A DNA stretch of 16,088 nt from Actinomycetota bacterium (GTDB taxonomy: Bacteria > Actinomycetota > Thermoleophilia > Gaiellales > Gaiellaceae), in NCBI GenBank assembly GCA_013821525.1, contig JACDGR010000029.1, forward strand, positions 1 through 16,088, written 5' to 3'. The position numbers and the translations under genes were made by a program. The stretch's first letter is position 1; each line of letters opens with the position of its first letter. Below, in pieces: positions 1 to 8,198 of this stretch. The notes beneath the pieces were generated by a model. It ran no database searches. It was not told the origin of the DNA and saw only the letters and a list, made by a program, of their open reading frames with translations.

Positions 1-2794
1 GCTCCGGGCCGCCATCGGGCGTGTTGACGATCAGGTTGCACCGCCCGCGCCTGATCAGATCCACGACGCTGGGCCCGTCACCGGGGTCGTTGACCTTCCG
101 CACGTCGTCGACCTCCAGGCCGGCGCCGCGCAGGGTTCGCGCGGTCCCGTCCGTGGCGTACAGCTGGAAGCCTAGCCCTGCGAAGGCTGCGGCAACAGGG
201 ATCGCTGTCGCCTTGTCGGAATCCCGCACCGAGAGGAAGACGGCTCCGTCTCGGGGCAGCGAACGACCGGCCGCGCGCTCGGCCTTCGCGAGCGCGGTCG
301 GCAGGTCGGATGCGCTCGTCATCACCTCGCCCGTCGCACGCATCTCTGGACCGAGCACCGGGTCGGCGCCGGGGAACCGCGCGAAGGGCAGCACCGCGGC
401 TTTCACGCTCACCTGGCGCGGCGGCCGTTCGGCAGGCAGCCTGAGCTCGGCGATCGTCGAGCCCGCCGCGAGCCTGCAGGCGGCGGCAACGAGGTTGACG
501 CCGGTCGCCTTCGATGCGAAGGGGACGGTGCGCGATGCGCGCGGGTTCACCTCGAGCACGAAGACCTGGTCGTCAGCCACCGCGAGCTGCACGTTCAGAA
601 CGCCGATCACGCCGAGTGCAGGGCCGAGCTGCTTGACGATCGAGTGGATGTCCGCCGTCATCGCCGAGGTCAACGATTGAGCCGGGATCACGCACGCGGA
701 ATCTCCCGAGTGGACGCCGGCCTCCTCGACGTGCTGCATCACCGCAGCCACATACGTGTCGGTTCCGTCGCAGAGTGCGTCGACGTCGATCTCGATCGCG
801 TTCTCGAGGAAGCGGTCGACGAGCGTCGGCCCCTGAACGCCGGCGAACGCCTCGCGCACCTGGTCGGCGTCGTGGCAGACACGCATCGCGCGGCCGCCGA
901 GCACGTAGGAGGGCCGCACCAGCACCGGGTAGCCGATGCCGTCGGCGATGTCGACAGCCTGCGCGCCGCTCGTCGCGATCCCCCACTCCGGACAGAGAAT
1001 CCCGCGCTCGCGCAGCAGCGTCCCGAACCTCTCCCGGTCTTCTGCGAGGTCGACCGCGTCGAACGGCGTGCCGAGGATCGAGAAGCCGGCCGCCTCGATC
1101 GCACGAGCGAGCTTGAGCGGCGTCTGGCCGCCGAACTGGATCACGACACCGTCGGGCTGCTCGCGCTCACAGATCGCGATCACCGATGCGGTATCGAGCG
1201 GCTCGAAGTAGAGGCGGTCGCTCGTGTCGTAGTCGGTCGAGACTGTCTCCGGGTTGCAGTTGACCATGATCGCCTCGTAGCCGAGCGATCGGTAGGTCTG
1301 GACTGCGTGCACGCAGCAGTAGTCGAACTCGACGCCCTGGCCGATCCGATTCGGGCCGGAGCCGAGGATCACCACGCGCTTGGTCTCGCCGCGCTCGGCA
1401 CCGTGGGCGGGTACCGCCTCGTCCTGCTCGTCCCAGGTCGCGTAGTAGTAGTTGGACGCCGCGGCTACCTCGCCCGCGCAGGAGTCGATGCGGCGGAAGA
1501 CGGGCCGGTCGCGCTGCTGCCGCTCCTCCTCCGCCTCGAGCTGGAGAAGCTCCCGCACGAAGAACGGATGCATCCCGGAGGGGTGCCAGTCGAACTCGCC
1601 CTCCAGGCCACGCTTGGCCTTCGCGAATGCCTCGATGAAGGTTCGGCCGATGCCCATCGTCTCGCCGACGGACTTCATCTGCGTGCCGAGCGTATGGTCG
1701 GCTCCGGGGAACTTCTCGAATGCGAAGCGTGGGATCTTCACGACGACGTAGTCGAGCGTCGGTTCGAAGCTCGCGGGCGTCGTCCCCGTCAGGTCGTTCG
1801 GGATCTCGTCGAGCGTGTAGCCGACCGCGAGCTTGGCGGCGACCTTGGCGATCGGATAGCCGGTCGCCTTCGAAGCGAGCGCTGACGAGCGGGAGACGCG
1901 AGGGTTCATCTCGATCACGCGGATCTCTCCCGTCTAGCGGTCTCGCGCGAACTGGATATTCGAGCCGCCGGTGTCGACGCCGACCGCGCGGATCACTGCG
2001 ATCGCTGCGTTGCGCAGCTCCTGGTAGGCCTCGTCGGGCAGCGTCATCTGCGGCGCCACAGTCACCGAGTCCCCCGTGTGCACACCCATCGGGTCGAGGT
2101 TCTCGATCGAGCAGACGATCACCACGTTGTCGGAGGTGTCGCGCACGACCTCGAGCTCGAACTCGTCCCACCCGCGCACCGACTCTTCGACGAGCACTTG
2201 CGAGATCGGCGACTCGGAGAGGCCTCGCTCCACCTGGTTGCGGAGCTGCTCGGGCGTGTCGGCGAACCCGCCGCCGTGACCGCCGAGCGTGAATGCCGGG
2301 CGGACGACTGCCGGGAGCGAGACACCGACGAGATCGTCGACCGAGGTGACAATCCGCGACGTGGGAACCTTCAAGCCGCAGCCTTCGACCGTGTGCTTGA
2401 AGAGCTCGCGGTCCTCGGCGCGGTTGATCGCGTCGATGTTCGCTCCGATCAGCTCGATCCCGAGCTCGTCGAGGATCCCGGAGCCGTCGAGCTCGCGCGC
2501 CAGGTTGAGGGCGGTGCCGCCGCCCATCGTCGGCAGCAGCGCATCGGGCCGCTCGCGGCGCAGGACGCTCGAGACGCCTTCCAGATCGAGTGGCTCGAGG
2601 TACGTGCGATCGGCGAAGCCCGGGTCGGTCATGATCGTGGCCGGATTCGAGTTGACGACGATCGTGCGGTAGCCGTCCTCGCGCAGCACCTTCAGTGCCT
2701 GGCAGCCCGCGTAGTCGAACTCGGCGGCCTGACCGATCACGATCGGGCCGGATCCGATCAGACAGATCGAGTGGATGTCTGTGCGCCTAGGCAA
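1..2794 (-). pseudogene. carB: Carbamoyl-phosphate synthase large subunit, interrupted by an in-frame TAG; 3' end beyond the window
   Basis: CarB combines ammonia from CarA, bicarbonate and two ATP into carbamoyl phosphate for pyrimidine and arginine synthesis. The frame opens at TTG 2794, overlapping the carA stop by 8 bp, with a weak GAAGG just upstream. Codons 1-286 (down to 1937) give the first ATP-grasp half (CLIGSGPIVIGQAAEFDYAG, TMGGGTALN, RPAFTLGGHGGG). Codon 287 (1936-1934) is TAG, where relatives have a sense codon just before the metal-binding EMNPRVSRSSA segment. The same frame stays open from 1933 to the window edge: EMNPRVSRSS, the second half (LGSGPNRIGQGVEFDYCC, VQFGGQTPLKLA, RPSYVLGGRAM, LEVNPRASRTVPF) and part of the C-terminal MGS-like regulatory domain. 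The 931 visible codons fit a family length near 1,070. A caller would split this into 1934-2794 and a piece starting near ATG 1909. The break may be a real nonsense mutation, readthrough or a base error; carB is normally indispensable, so an error or recent mutation seems likelier than old decay. Confidence 0.93.
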
Positions 2795-3827
2795 CGGCCT
2801 TCAGCCCCTCGACCCAGTCCCCGATGATCGATGCTGCGTCGTGCGGCCCGGGTGAGGCTTCCGGGTGGAACTGCGCAGACCGCGCCCGCAGATCCGGGTA
2901 GTCGAGACCCTCGACGGTGTCGTCGTAGAGCGAGCTGTGCGTGACCGACCGGTGGTCGTCGGCAGCAACCGCGAAGCCGTGGTTCTGCGAGGTGACGAGC
3001 ACCTTGTTCGTGCGCCGGTCGAGCACGGGATGATTCGCACCACGGTGGCCGAACGGCAGCTTGAACGTCCCGTGGCCGGTGGCAACCGCCAGGAGCTGGT
3101 GCCCGAGGCAGACGCCGAGAACCGGCGTCCGGCCGAGCAGCTCCTGCACGACCGTCGCCTCGGCCGTCAACGGCGCGGGATCGCCGGGTCCTGGAGAGAG
3201 CAGGACGCCGTCGTACGTTGCCACGGTGTCCGCGTCGACGTCGTGCGGGAACACGTCGACCGCTGCACCGTTCGCGGCGAGCCGGCGCAGGATCGAGCGC
3301 TTGCAGCCGTAGTCGACGACCGCGACCCGCACGGCGCCGTCGGCGGCGAATGTGTATTGCTCCTTCGTCGAGACGCCCGCGACGAGCGCCGCACCCGCCA
3401 TCGCGGGCTGCTCGCGCACCGCCGCGAGAACCTCGTCAGGCGAGTCCTCGTCACCCGTCACGACTGCCGCGCGCATCGAGCCCTGGTCGCGCAGGTGCAA
3501 GACGAGCGACCGTGTGTCGACACCCGTCAGCCCGACCACGCCGTGCTCGTGCAACCAGTCCGTCCACTGCGGGCCGCGCGCCTCGCGCATCAGGACTGCC
3601 CGGGCATGTGGGCGGCGCGACTCCGAGCGTTCGGTCGCGACGCCGTAGTTGCCGACCATCGGCGCCGTGAAGCAGACGAGTTGCCCCTCGAAGCTCGGAT
3701 CAGTGGCCACTTCCTGGTAGCCGCTCATCGATGTCGTGAACACCGCCTCGCCGAATGCAAATCCTGCGGCGCCGACCGACGTCCCGCTGAAGGTCGCTCC
3801 GTCTTCGAGTACGAGCATCGCGCTCAT
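2787..3827 (-). CDS. carA: Carbamoyl-phosphate synthase small subunit (glutamine amidotransferase)
   Basis: CarA hydrolyses glutamine and channels the ammonia to CarB. The product is 346 residues, slightly short of the usual 360-380. The N-terminal CarA-specific domain (about 1-155) includes FTTSMSGYQEVATDPSFEGQ and the VGLTGVDTRSL segment. The class-I amidotransferase domain follows, with nucleophile Cys240 in LGVCLGHQLLA and the catalytic pair His321/Glu323 in AQFHPEASPGP. I chose ATG 3827 because the protein then begins MSAMLVLEDG and its ATG overlaps the pyrC stop as ATGA. The same frame stays open to 4589, but that stretch lies antisense-free inside pyrC in another frame and does not resemble CarA. 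A second ATG at 3818 is possible. Overlap with carB at the 3' end implies translational coupling and equal subunit output. Confidence 0.97.
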   Translation of the reverse strand: MSAMLVLEDGATFSGTSVGAAGFAFGEAVFTTSMSGYQEVATDPSFEGQLVCFTAPMVGNYGVATERSESRRPHARAVLMREARGPQWTDWLHEHGVVGLTGVDTRSLVLHLRDQGSMRAAVVTGDEDSPDEVLAAVREQPAMAGAALVAGVSTKEQYTFAADGAVRVAVVDYGCKRSILRRLAANGAAVDVFPHDVDADTVATYDGVLLSPGPGDPAPLTAEATVVQELLGRTPVLGVCLGHQLLAVATGHGTFKLPFGHRGANHPVLDRRTNKVLVTSQNHGFAVAADDHRSVTHSSLYDDTVEGLDYPDLRARSAQFHPEASPGPHDAASIIGDWVEGLKAVA

Positions 3828-5152
3828 GCCGACACCAGGCTCGACTGTGCAATTCCGTCGTGAGCCACCGCACCTGCCGCTACCGTCAGGCAGATGCGTC
3901 CGCGCAGGCGCCGGCCGAGCAGCCAGGAGTTCAGCGACCGTGACCGCAGCGTCTCGGGCTTGACCCGCCAGGAGCCGGCCGTGTCGATCAGCGTCACGTT
4001 GGCTCGTTCCCCGACCGCGATGCGGGGCCGCTCGAGTCCGAAGATCGCCGCCGGCCCGGCGGACATGCGAACGAGCAGCGTCTCGAGCGACAGGAGCCCA
4101 GACTCGACGAGCTCCGTGTAGAGGGATGAGAACGCCGTCTCGAGCCCGATCACGCCGAACGGTGCAGACTCGAACGGCGCGTTCTTCGCCTCCGGCGAGT
4201 GCGGCGCATGGTCGGTCGCGATAGCGGCGATCGTCCCATCGCGCACCGCGTCGATCAGTGCGGTGCGGTCGCTCTCGGTGCGCAGCGGCGGGTTCATCTT
4301 GAAATCCGTGTCGAGGGTGCGAATCGCTTCGTCGGTGAGGCACAGGTGGTGCGGCGTGGCCTCCGCCGATGCGCGGACGCCTGCGACGTGCGCACGCCGG
4401 AGATGCTCGACGGACTCGCGCGCCGAGAGATGCATCAGGTGAACAGCCTGGCCCGTGTCGCCCGCCAGGTCGATGTCGCGGGCGACCATCAGGCTCTCGC
4501 CGAGCGACGGCCAGCCGCCGATCCCGAGCTCCGTCGCGACCGCGCCGGCATGGGCATGACCGCCCCGAGTCAGAGACTGCTCCTCGCAATGCACCGCGAT
4601 CGTCAAGCCGGTGATCGCGTTGTACTGCAGCGCGCGACGCATCACCCCTGCGCTCGCCACGGGTCGACCGTCGTCGGTGAATCCGGCTGCTCCCGCGTCC
4701 GCGAGCGCGCCCATCTCGGTCAGCTCCTCGCCGTCTTGATCCTTCGTCAGCGCGGCCAAGAATCCGACCGGCACACGTGCCTCTTCGACCGCGCGGGCGC
4801 GCAAGCCGCGCAGGAGATTCGGATCATCGACGACGGGCTCGGTGTTCGGCACGGCGAGGATCGCGCAGTAACCGCCCGCCGCGGCTGCCGCGGTTCCACT
4901 CTCGATCGTCTCGTCCACCTCACGCCCCGGCGTGCGCAGGTGCACGTGCGGATCGATGAACGCAGGCGCGAGCAACATGCCACCCGCATCGACCATCCGC
5001 AGGTCGCCTGCGTCGAGGTCGTTGCCGATCCGCGTGATCACGCCTTCGTCGATCCGCACGTCGAGGGTTGCGTCGAGGCCTTCGCCCGGATCGAGCACCC
5101 GCGCGGCGCGAATCACCAGGCTGTCGGCTCCGGTCGGGCCCGCGAGGATCAT
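3824..5152 (-). CDS. pyrC: Dihydroorotase (type I, PyrC)
   Basis: This zinc amidohydrolase interconverts N-carbamoyl-aspartate and dihydroorotate, the third pyrimidine step. At 442 residues it has the normal length of the actinobacterial long form. Metal ligands are visible: His69 and His71 in DPHVHLRTPG (usually DxHxHLRxPG), Asp160/161 in GFTDDGRP, His188 in AVHCEE, His241 in LMHLSA, and Asp314 in ATDHAPHSP. A substrate-loop NAPFESAPFGVIGLETA segment follows the last motif. The ATG at 5152 is preceded by GGAGG with four bases between and overlaps the pyrB stop as ATGA; the 3' end overlaps carA in the same way. These overlaps argue for one transcript and coupled translation. No lesion is seen. 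Confidence 0.97.
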   Translation of the reverse strand: MILAGPTGADSLVIRAARVLDPGEGLDATLDVRIDEGVITRIGNDLDAGDLRMVDAGGMLLAPAFIDPHVHLRTPGREVDETIESGTAAAAAGGYCAILAVPNTEPVVDDPNLLRGLRARAVEEARVPVGFLAALTKDQDGEELTEMGALADAGAAGFTDDGRPVASAGVMRRALQYNAITGLTIAVHCEEQSLTRGGHAHAGAVATELGIGGWPSLGESLMVARDIDLAGDTGQAVHLMHLSARESVEHLRRAHVAGVRASAEATPHHLCLTDEAIRTLDTDFKMNPPLRTESDRTALIDAVRDGTIAAIATDHAPHSPEAKNAPFESAPFGVIGLETAFSSLYTELVESGLLSLETLLVRMSAGPAAIFGLERPRIAVGERANVTLIDTAGSWRVKPETLRSRSLNSWLLGRRLRGRICLTVAAGAVAHDGIAQSSLVSA

Positions 5153-6123
5153 GCGACCTCCATCGTCGTCTCGACTGCGACCGGCCCGCTCGTCAGCAGG
5201 TCGTAAAGCACCGCCATCCGCACGACGAGTCCAGCGCGAACCTGCTCGACGACGAGCGATGCGTCGGAGTCGGCAACCCGCGCGTCGATCTCGACCCCGC
5301 GATTCATCGGGCCCGGATGCATCACGCGCTGGCCTTCGCGTACCCGCGCCGGCGTGATCCCCCAGCGCTCGGTGTACTCGCGCAGAGACGGGACAAAATT
5401 GGCCCCCGGCAACATGCGCTCCTTCTGCATGCGCAGGACGTAGACGACGTCGGCGTCAGCGATCGCCGAGATGTCGTGCGTTGCCGGAGCAAGCCCGGTC
5501 GGCAGGAGTGCCGGCGGCCCGACGAGGATCGCCTCTGCACCGACGAGCCGCAGCGCTTGCACGAGTGACCGAGCAACGCGCGAGTGCACGACGTCACCGA
5601 CGATCGCGACGTGCAGGCCGTCGAGGCGCCCGAAGGCTTCCTTGATCGTGAAGAGGTCGAGGAGTGCCTGGGTCGGGTGCTGGTGCTTGCCGTCGCCTGC
5701 GTTGACGACGCGCGCCTCGGTCACCTGTGAGACGAACTGCGCCGCTCCGGCCTGTGGGTGACGCAACACGATCACGTCGGGGTCGTAGGCCGAGAGCGTC
5801 AGCGCGGTGTCCTTCAGCGATTCGCCCTTGTCGACGGAGGAGCCGGTCGACTTCAGCGTCATCGTGTCGGCCGACAGACGCTTTGCTGCAAGCTCGAACG
5901 ACGAGCTCGTGCGCGTCGAGGACTCGTAGAAGACGTTCAGGATCAACCGGCCGCGGAGGGTCGGCAGCTTCTTGGTGTCGCGCTCCTGCGAGAGCGCAAA
6001 GGAGTGGGCGGTCGAGAGGAGGCGCTCGACGTCGTCGCCTGTCAGGTCGGCGATCGAGAGGAGATGACGGCGGTCGGACTCGGGCGGCAGCAGATCGCCG
6101 CCGACGACGCGCAGGTCAGTCAA
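5149..6123 (-). CDS. pyrB: Aspartate carbamoyltransferase catalytic chain
   Basis: PyrB condenses carbamoyl phosphate with aspartate to N-carbamoyl-aspartate, the committed pyrimidine step. The product is 324 residues from TTG 6123. Carbamoyl-phosphate motif STRTS lies at 69-73 (VFYESSTRTSSSFELAAKRL), the HQHPTQALLD motif near 148-156, and the aspartate-loop HPGPMNRG at 269-276. I chose the TTG because GGAGG lies nine bases upstream, it overlaps the pyrR stop, and homology begins just after it (RHLLSIADLT). The frame is open further upstream to 6198, but that extension is an Arg/Ser-rich shadow of pyrR. No regulatory pyrI gene is present, as usual in Gram-positive bacteria; control is probably through PyrR. 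Confidence 0.96.
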   Translation of the reverse strand: MTDLRVVGGDLLPPESDRRHLLSIADLTGDDVERLLSTAHSFALSQERDTKKLPTLRGRLILNVFYESSTRTSSSFELAAKRLSADTMTLKSTGSSVDKGESLKDTALTLSAYDPDVIVLRHPQAGAAQFVSQVTEARVVNAGDGKHQHPTQALLDLFTIKEAFGRLDGLHVAIVGDVVHSRVARSLVQALRLVGAEAILVGPPALLPTGLAPATHDISAIADADVVYVLRMQKERMLPGANFVPSLREYTERWGITPARVREGQRVMHPGPMNRGVEIDARVADSDASLVVEQVRAGLVVRMAVLYDLLTSGPVAVETTMEVA

Positions 6124-6724
6124 CGTCGCGCTCCTCCGTGTCCGGGACGAGGAGAACACGGTCGATCTCGTCGACCTCGAGCAACTCGACCTGAACACGC
6201 TCGCCGCGCGTGGTCGGCAGGTTCTTGCCGACGTAGTCGGGCCTGATCGGCAACTCGCGATGCCCGCGGTCGGCGATCACGGCCAGCTGAACGCGCTCGG
6301 GCCGGCCGTACTCGAAGAGCGCGTCGATCGCTGCGCGGATCGTGCGGCCCGTGTAGAGGACGTCGTCGACGAGAATCACGGTGCGGCCTTCGAGCTCGAA
6401 GTCGAGCTTGGTGTCGCGGACGAGCGGCTGCGCGCGCCGCGGTGCATGCCCGGCGCGGACGTGCACGTCGTCACGATAGAAGGTGATGTCGAGCTGGCCG
6501 AGCGCGATCTCCTCGCCACAGCGCTCCTCGATCAGCCGGCGCAGGCGCTGGGCAATCGGCACACCACGCGTGTGGATGCCGACGAGCGCGACGGTTCGGA
6601 GGTCGACGTTCCGCTCGATGATCTCGTGCGCGATACGCGAGAGCGTGCGGCGAATCGCTTCGTCGTCGAGCAGCACTTTCGGCTGCGGCGCGACGACGGC
6701 GCTCTCATGGGCACGGTGAGACAT
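6116..6724 (-). CDS. pyrR: Bifunctional pyr operon regulator / uracil phosphoribosyltransferase PyrR
   Basis: PyrR binds a hairpin in pyr mRNA when UMP levels are high, and also has uracil phosphoribosyltransferase activity. The 202-residue product has the type-I PRTase fold: the N-terminal VLLDDEAIRRTLSRIAHEI helix region, LVGIHTRGVPIA, the TFYRDD segment, and the PRPP-binding motif VILVDDVLYTGRTIRAA, then ADRGHRELPIRPDYVGKNLPT. ATG 6724 has an AAAGGAG five bases upstream; a longer frame to 6745 would place the start inside the regulatory hairpin, so I reject it. It is the first gene of the operon and has a PyrR-binding hairpin directly against its ribosome binding site, so autoregulation is expected. 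The last codons overlap the pyrB start. Confidence 0.96.
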   Translation of the reverse strand: MSHRAHESAVVAPQPKVLLDDEAIRRTLSRIAHEIIERNVDLRTVALVGIHTRGVPIAQRLRRLIEERCGEEIALGQLDITFYRDDVHVRAGHAPRRAQPLVRDTKLDFELEGRTVILVDDVLYTGRTIRAAIDALFEYGRPERVQLAVIADRGHRELPIRPDYVGKNLPTTRGERVQVELLEVDEIDRVLLVPDTEERDVD

Positions 6725-6735
6725 CTGACTCCTTT

Positions 6736-6753
6736 CCGGCCTCACGGGACCGG
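6736..6753 (-). promoter_or_regulatory. PyrR-binding RNA hairpin in the pyr leader
   Basis: Read on the minus strand, this 18-base element is a CCGG/CCGG stem enclosing UCCCGUGAGG. That core matches the conserved PyrR-binding loop UCCNGNGAGG of Bacillus and actinobacterial pyr leaders. Its 3' edge touches the pyrR Shine-Dalgarno sequence (AAAGGAG, 6729-6735). No terminator or antiterminator pair is visible between it and pyrR, so the arrangement fits translational repression rather than transcription attenuation. The promoter should lie upstream; a TATGCT at 6802-6807 (minus strand) is a possible but weak -10, with no good -35. Confidence 0.8.
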
Positions 6754-6841
6754 CTTAAAGGGGTGGTTGCGAGCAAAGGTCGGGCAGGCGGTGCGACTAA
6801 CAGCATAGGCGAACTCGTCGGACGGAGTAGTCTCCGCGCCC

Positions 6842-8044
6842 GTGGATGAGGAGCTACTCGGCCGGTACGCGAAGCTGATCGTCGAGGTCGGCGCCAATAT
6901 CCAGCGCGGCCAGACCGTTCTGATGATCGCCGCTCCGAGCGCCGCTCCTCTCGTTCGGGCGGTTGCGGTCGAGTGCTACGCCCACGGCGCACTCTTCGTC
7001 GACCCCTGGTACTTCGACGCCGAGGTGAAGCGCATCCGGGCCGAGCGCGCACCCGAGGACTCCCTCGAGTACGTCCCGCCCTGGTACGGGACCCGGCTGC
7101 TGCGCTTGAGCGAACTGCATGGCTCCCGGATCTCGATCTCGCCGAACACACCGCCGGGGCTGATGGATCACATCGACCCTGCTCGCGCCGGGCGCGACCA
7201 GTTGCCGGGGCTCCAGGAGCAATACGACGTGATCAATGCGAAGACGACGAACTGGTGTGTCGTCCCGTGGGCGACATCGGAGTGGGCTGCTGTCGTGCAC
7301 CCGGGGCTCGATGCGGCGGCGGCCCTCGCGAAGCTCGAGGAGGAGCTCGTCTACGTCTTGCGGCTCGACGCCGCGGATGCAGCCGGAGCGTGGCAAGAGC
7401 GCGTCGGCGAGCTGCACGAGGCAGCACGGCGGTTGGACGCCGCGCAGCTCGACGCGATCCGCTTCGACGGCCCGGGCACCAATCTGACGGTCGGGCTGCT
7501 GCCCACGTCACGGTTTGCGGGCGAGGCGCCGGGGACGACGACGGTCGACGGGATCGTCCACAACCCGAACCTGCCGACGGAGGAGATCTTCACGACCCCG
7601 GATCCGCAGCGAGCCGACGGTGTGGTCGCCTCGACCAAGCCGCTCGACGTCGGAGGCACGGTCGTCCGGAACCTGAAGCTGCGCTTCCAGGGCGGGCGCG
7701 TCGTCGAGATCGACGCCGACGAGGGTGCCGATGCGCTGCGGGCGCGCTGCGCGAAGGATGAGGGAGCCTCGAGGCTCGGGGAGCTCGCGCTCGTCGACCG
7801 CGAGGGGCGAATCGGCAAGACGGGCACGGTGTTCTTCAACACGCTCCTCGACGAGAACGCGGCGAGCCACCTGGCGTTCGGGAACGCCTACGCGATCGGG
7901 GTCGGCGAGGAGGACGTGCCGCGGATCAACGCGAGCAAGATCCACCTCGACTTCATGATCGGTAGCGACGAGGTCGCGGTCACGGGAATCACGCGCGACG
8001 GCCGTGAAGTGCCCGTCCTGCGCGGCGGCACCTGGCAACTCTGA
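6842..8044 (+). CDS. M29-family metallo-aminopeptidase (thermophilic aminopeptidase / AmpS type)
   Basis: M29 enzymes are cytosolic two-metal aminopeptidases that trim N-terminal residues from peptides. The 400-residue product has the family length (about 400-415). The likely metal ligands and catalytic residues are all visible in family order: Glu247 in NLPTEEIFTTPDP, Glu314 in LGELALVD, His343 and Tyr350 in ASHLAFGNAYAIG, and His368 and Asp370 in IHLDFMIGS. The typical start YAKLIVEVGANIQRGQTVLM and the middle DGPGTNLTVGL are also present. GTG 6842 is the only start that keeps the conserved N-terminus. No convincing ribosome binding site precedes it, so a very short leader or leaderless start is possible. 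It is divergent from pyrR with 117 bp between the starts and converges on rnz. Confidence 0.95.
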   Translation: MDEELLGRYAKLIVEVGANIQRGQTVLMIAAPSAAPLVRAVAVECYAHGALFVDPWYFDAEVKRIRAERAPEDSLEYVPPWYGTRLLRLSELHGSRISISPNTPPGLMDHIDPARAGRDQLPGLQEQYDVINAKTTNWCVVPWATSEWAAVVHPGLDAAAALAKLEEELVYVLRLDAADAAGAWQERVGELHEAARRLDAAQLDAIRFDGPGTNLTVGLLPTSRFAGEAPGTTTVDGIVHNPNLPTEEIFTTPDPQRADGVVASTKPLDVGGTVVRNLKLRFQGGRVVEIDADEGADALRARCAKDEGASRLGELALVDREGRIGKTGTVFFNTLLDENAASHLAFGNAYAIGVGEEDVPRINASKIHLDFMIGSDEVAVTGITRDGREVPVLRGGTWQL

Positions 8045-8049
8045 CGCCG

Positions 8050-8191
8050 GCGTAACCCTCGAACCTGGTCTGAACCTGGTTCCAGGCCTTCGGCGCGGCG
8101 TGACCGCCGAACCGGTCTGAACCTGGTTCCAGGGTTTCAGCGCCGTGTGACCCACGAACCAGGTCTGAACCTGGTTCGTGGGCGGTTCGCG
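8050..8191. repeat. Three tandem 47-48 bp hairpin-forming repeats between convergent genes
   Basis: The 15-base core GGTCTGAACCTGGTT occurs at 8067-8081, 8114-8128 and 8162-8176, so the periods are 47 and 48 bp. Each unit begins near GTRACC and carries arms GAACC(n)GG and CCTGGTTC around the constant loop TCTGAA. Copy 1 has one T-T mismatch in the arms and copy 2 a one-base bulge. Copy 3 is perfect and extended to 13-bp arms. The stretch fills the gap between the aminopeptidase and rnz stops and contains no gene. Confidence 0.85.
8151..8182. terminator. Perfect 13-bp inverted repeat, possible bidirectional terminator
   Basis: Arms 8151-8163 (CCCACGAACCAGG) and 8170-8182 (CCTGGTTCGTGGG) are exact reverse complements around a 6-base loop. 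The hairpin sits 107 bp past the aminopeptidase stop and 16 bp past the rnz stop, so both transcripts would fold it. No U-tract follows on either strand, so it is not a classical intrinsic terminator. It could stall polymerase, protect 3' ends or act in some other way. Confidence 0.5.
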
Positions 8192-8198
8192 ACCGCGT

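Noticed and set aside
644..1885. Long plus-strand open frame of 413 codons
   Set aside because: It lies antisense to well-conserved carB; its composition is that of a complementary shadow in GC-rich DNA, with no family resemblance.
3828..4589. Upstream extension of the carA frame to about 600 residues
   Set aside because: The added part is inside pyrC in another frame and shows Arg-rich shadow sequence; CarA similarity begins at 3827.
8061..8182. tRNA-like or T-arm remnants (CTGGTTC)
   Set aside because: The motif resembles a T-arm by chance; no acceptor, D or anticodon arms can be drawn.
8050..8191. CRISPR array
   Set aside because: Only three imperfect units, each itself a hairpin with similar sequence between cores; there are no unique spacers and no cas genes.
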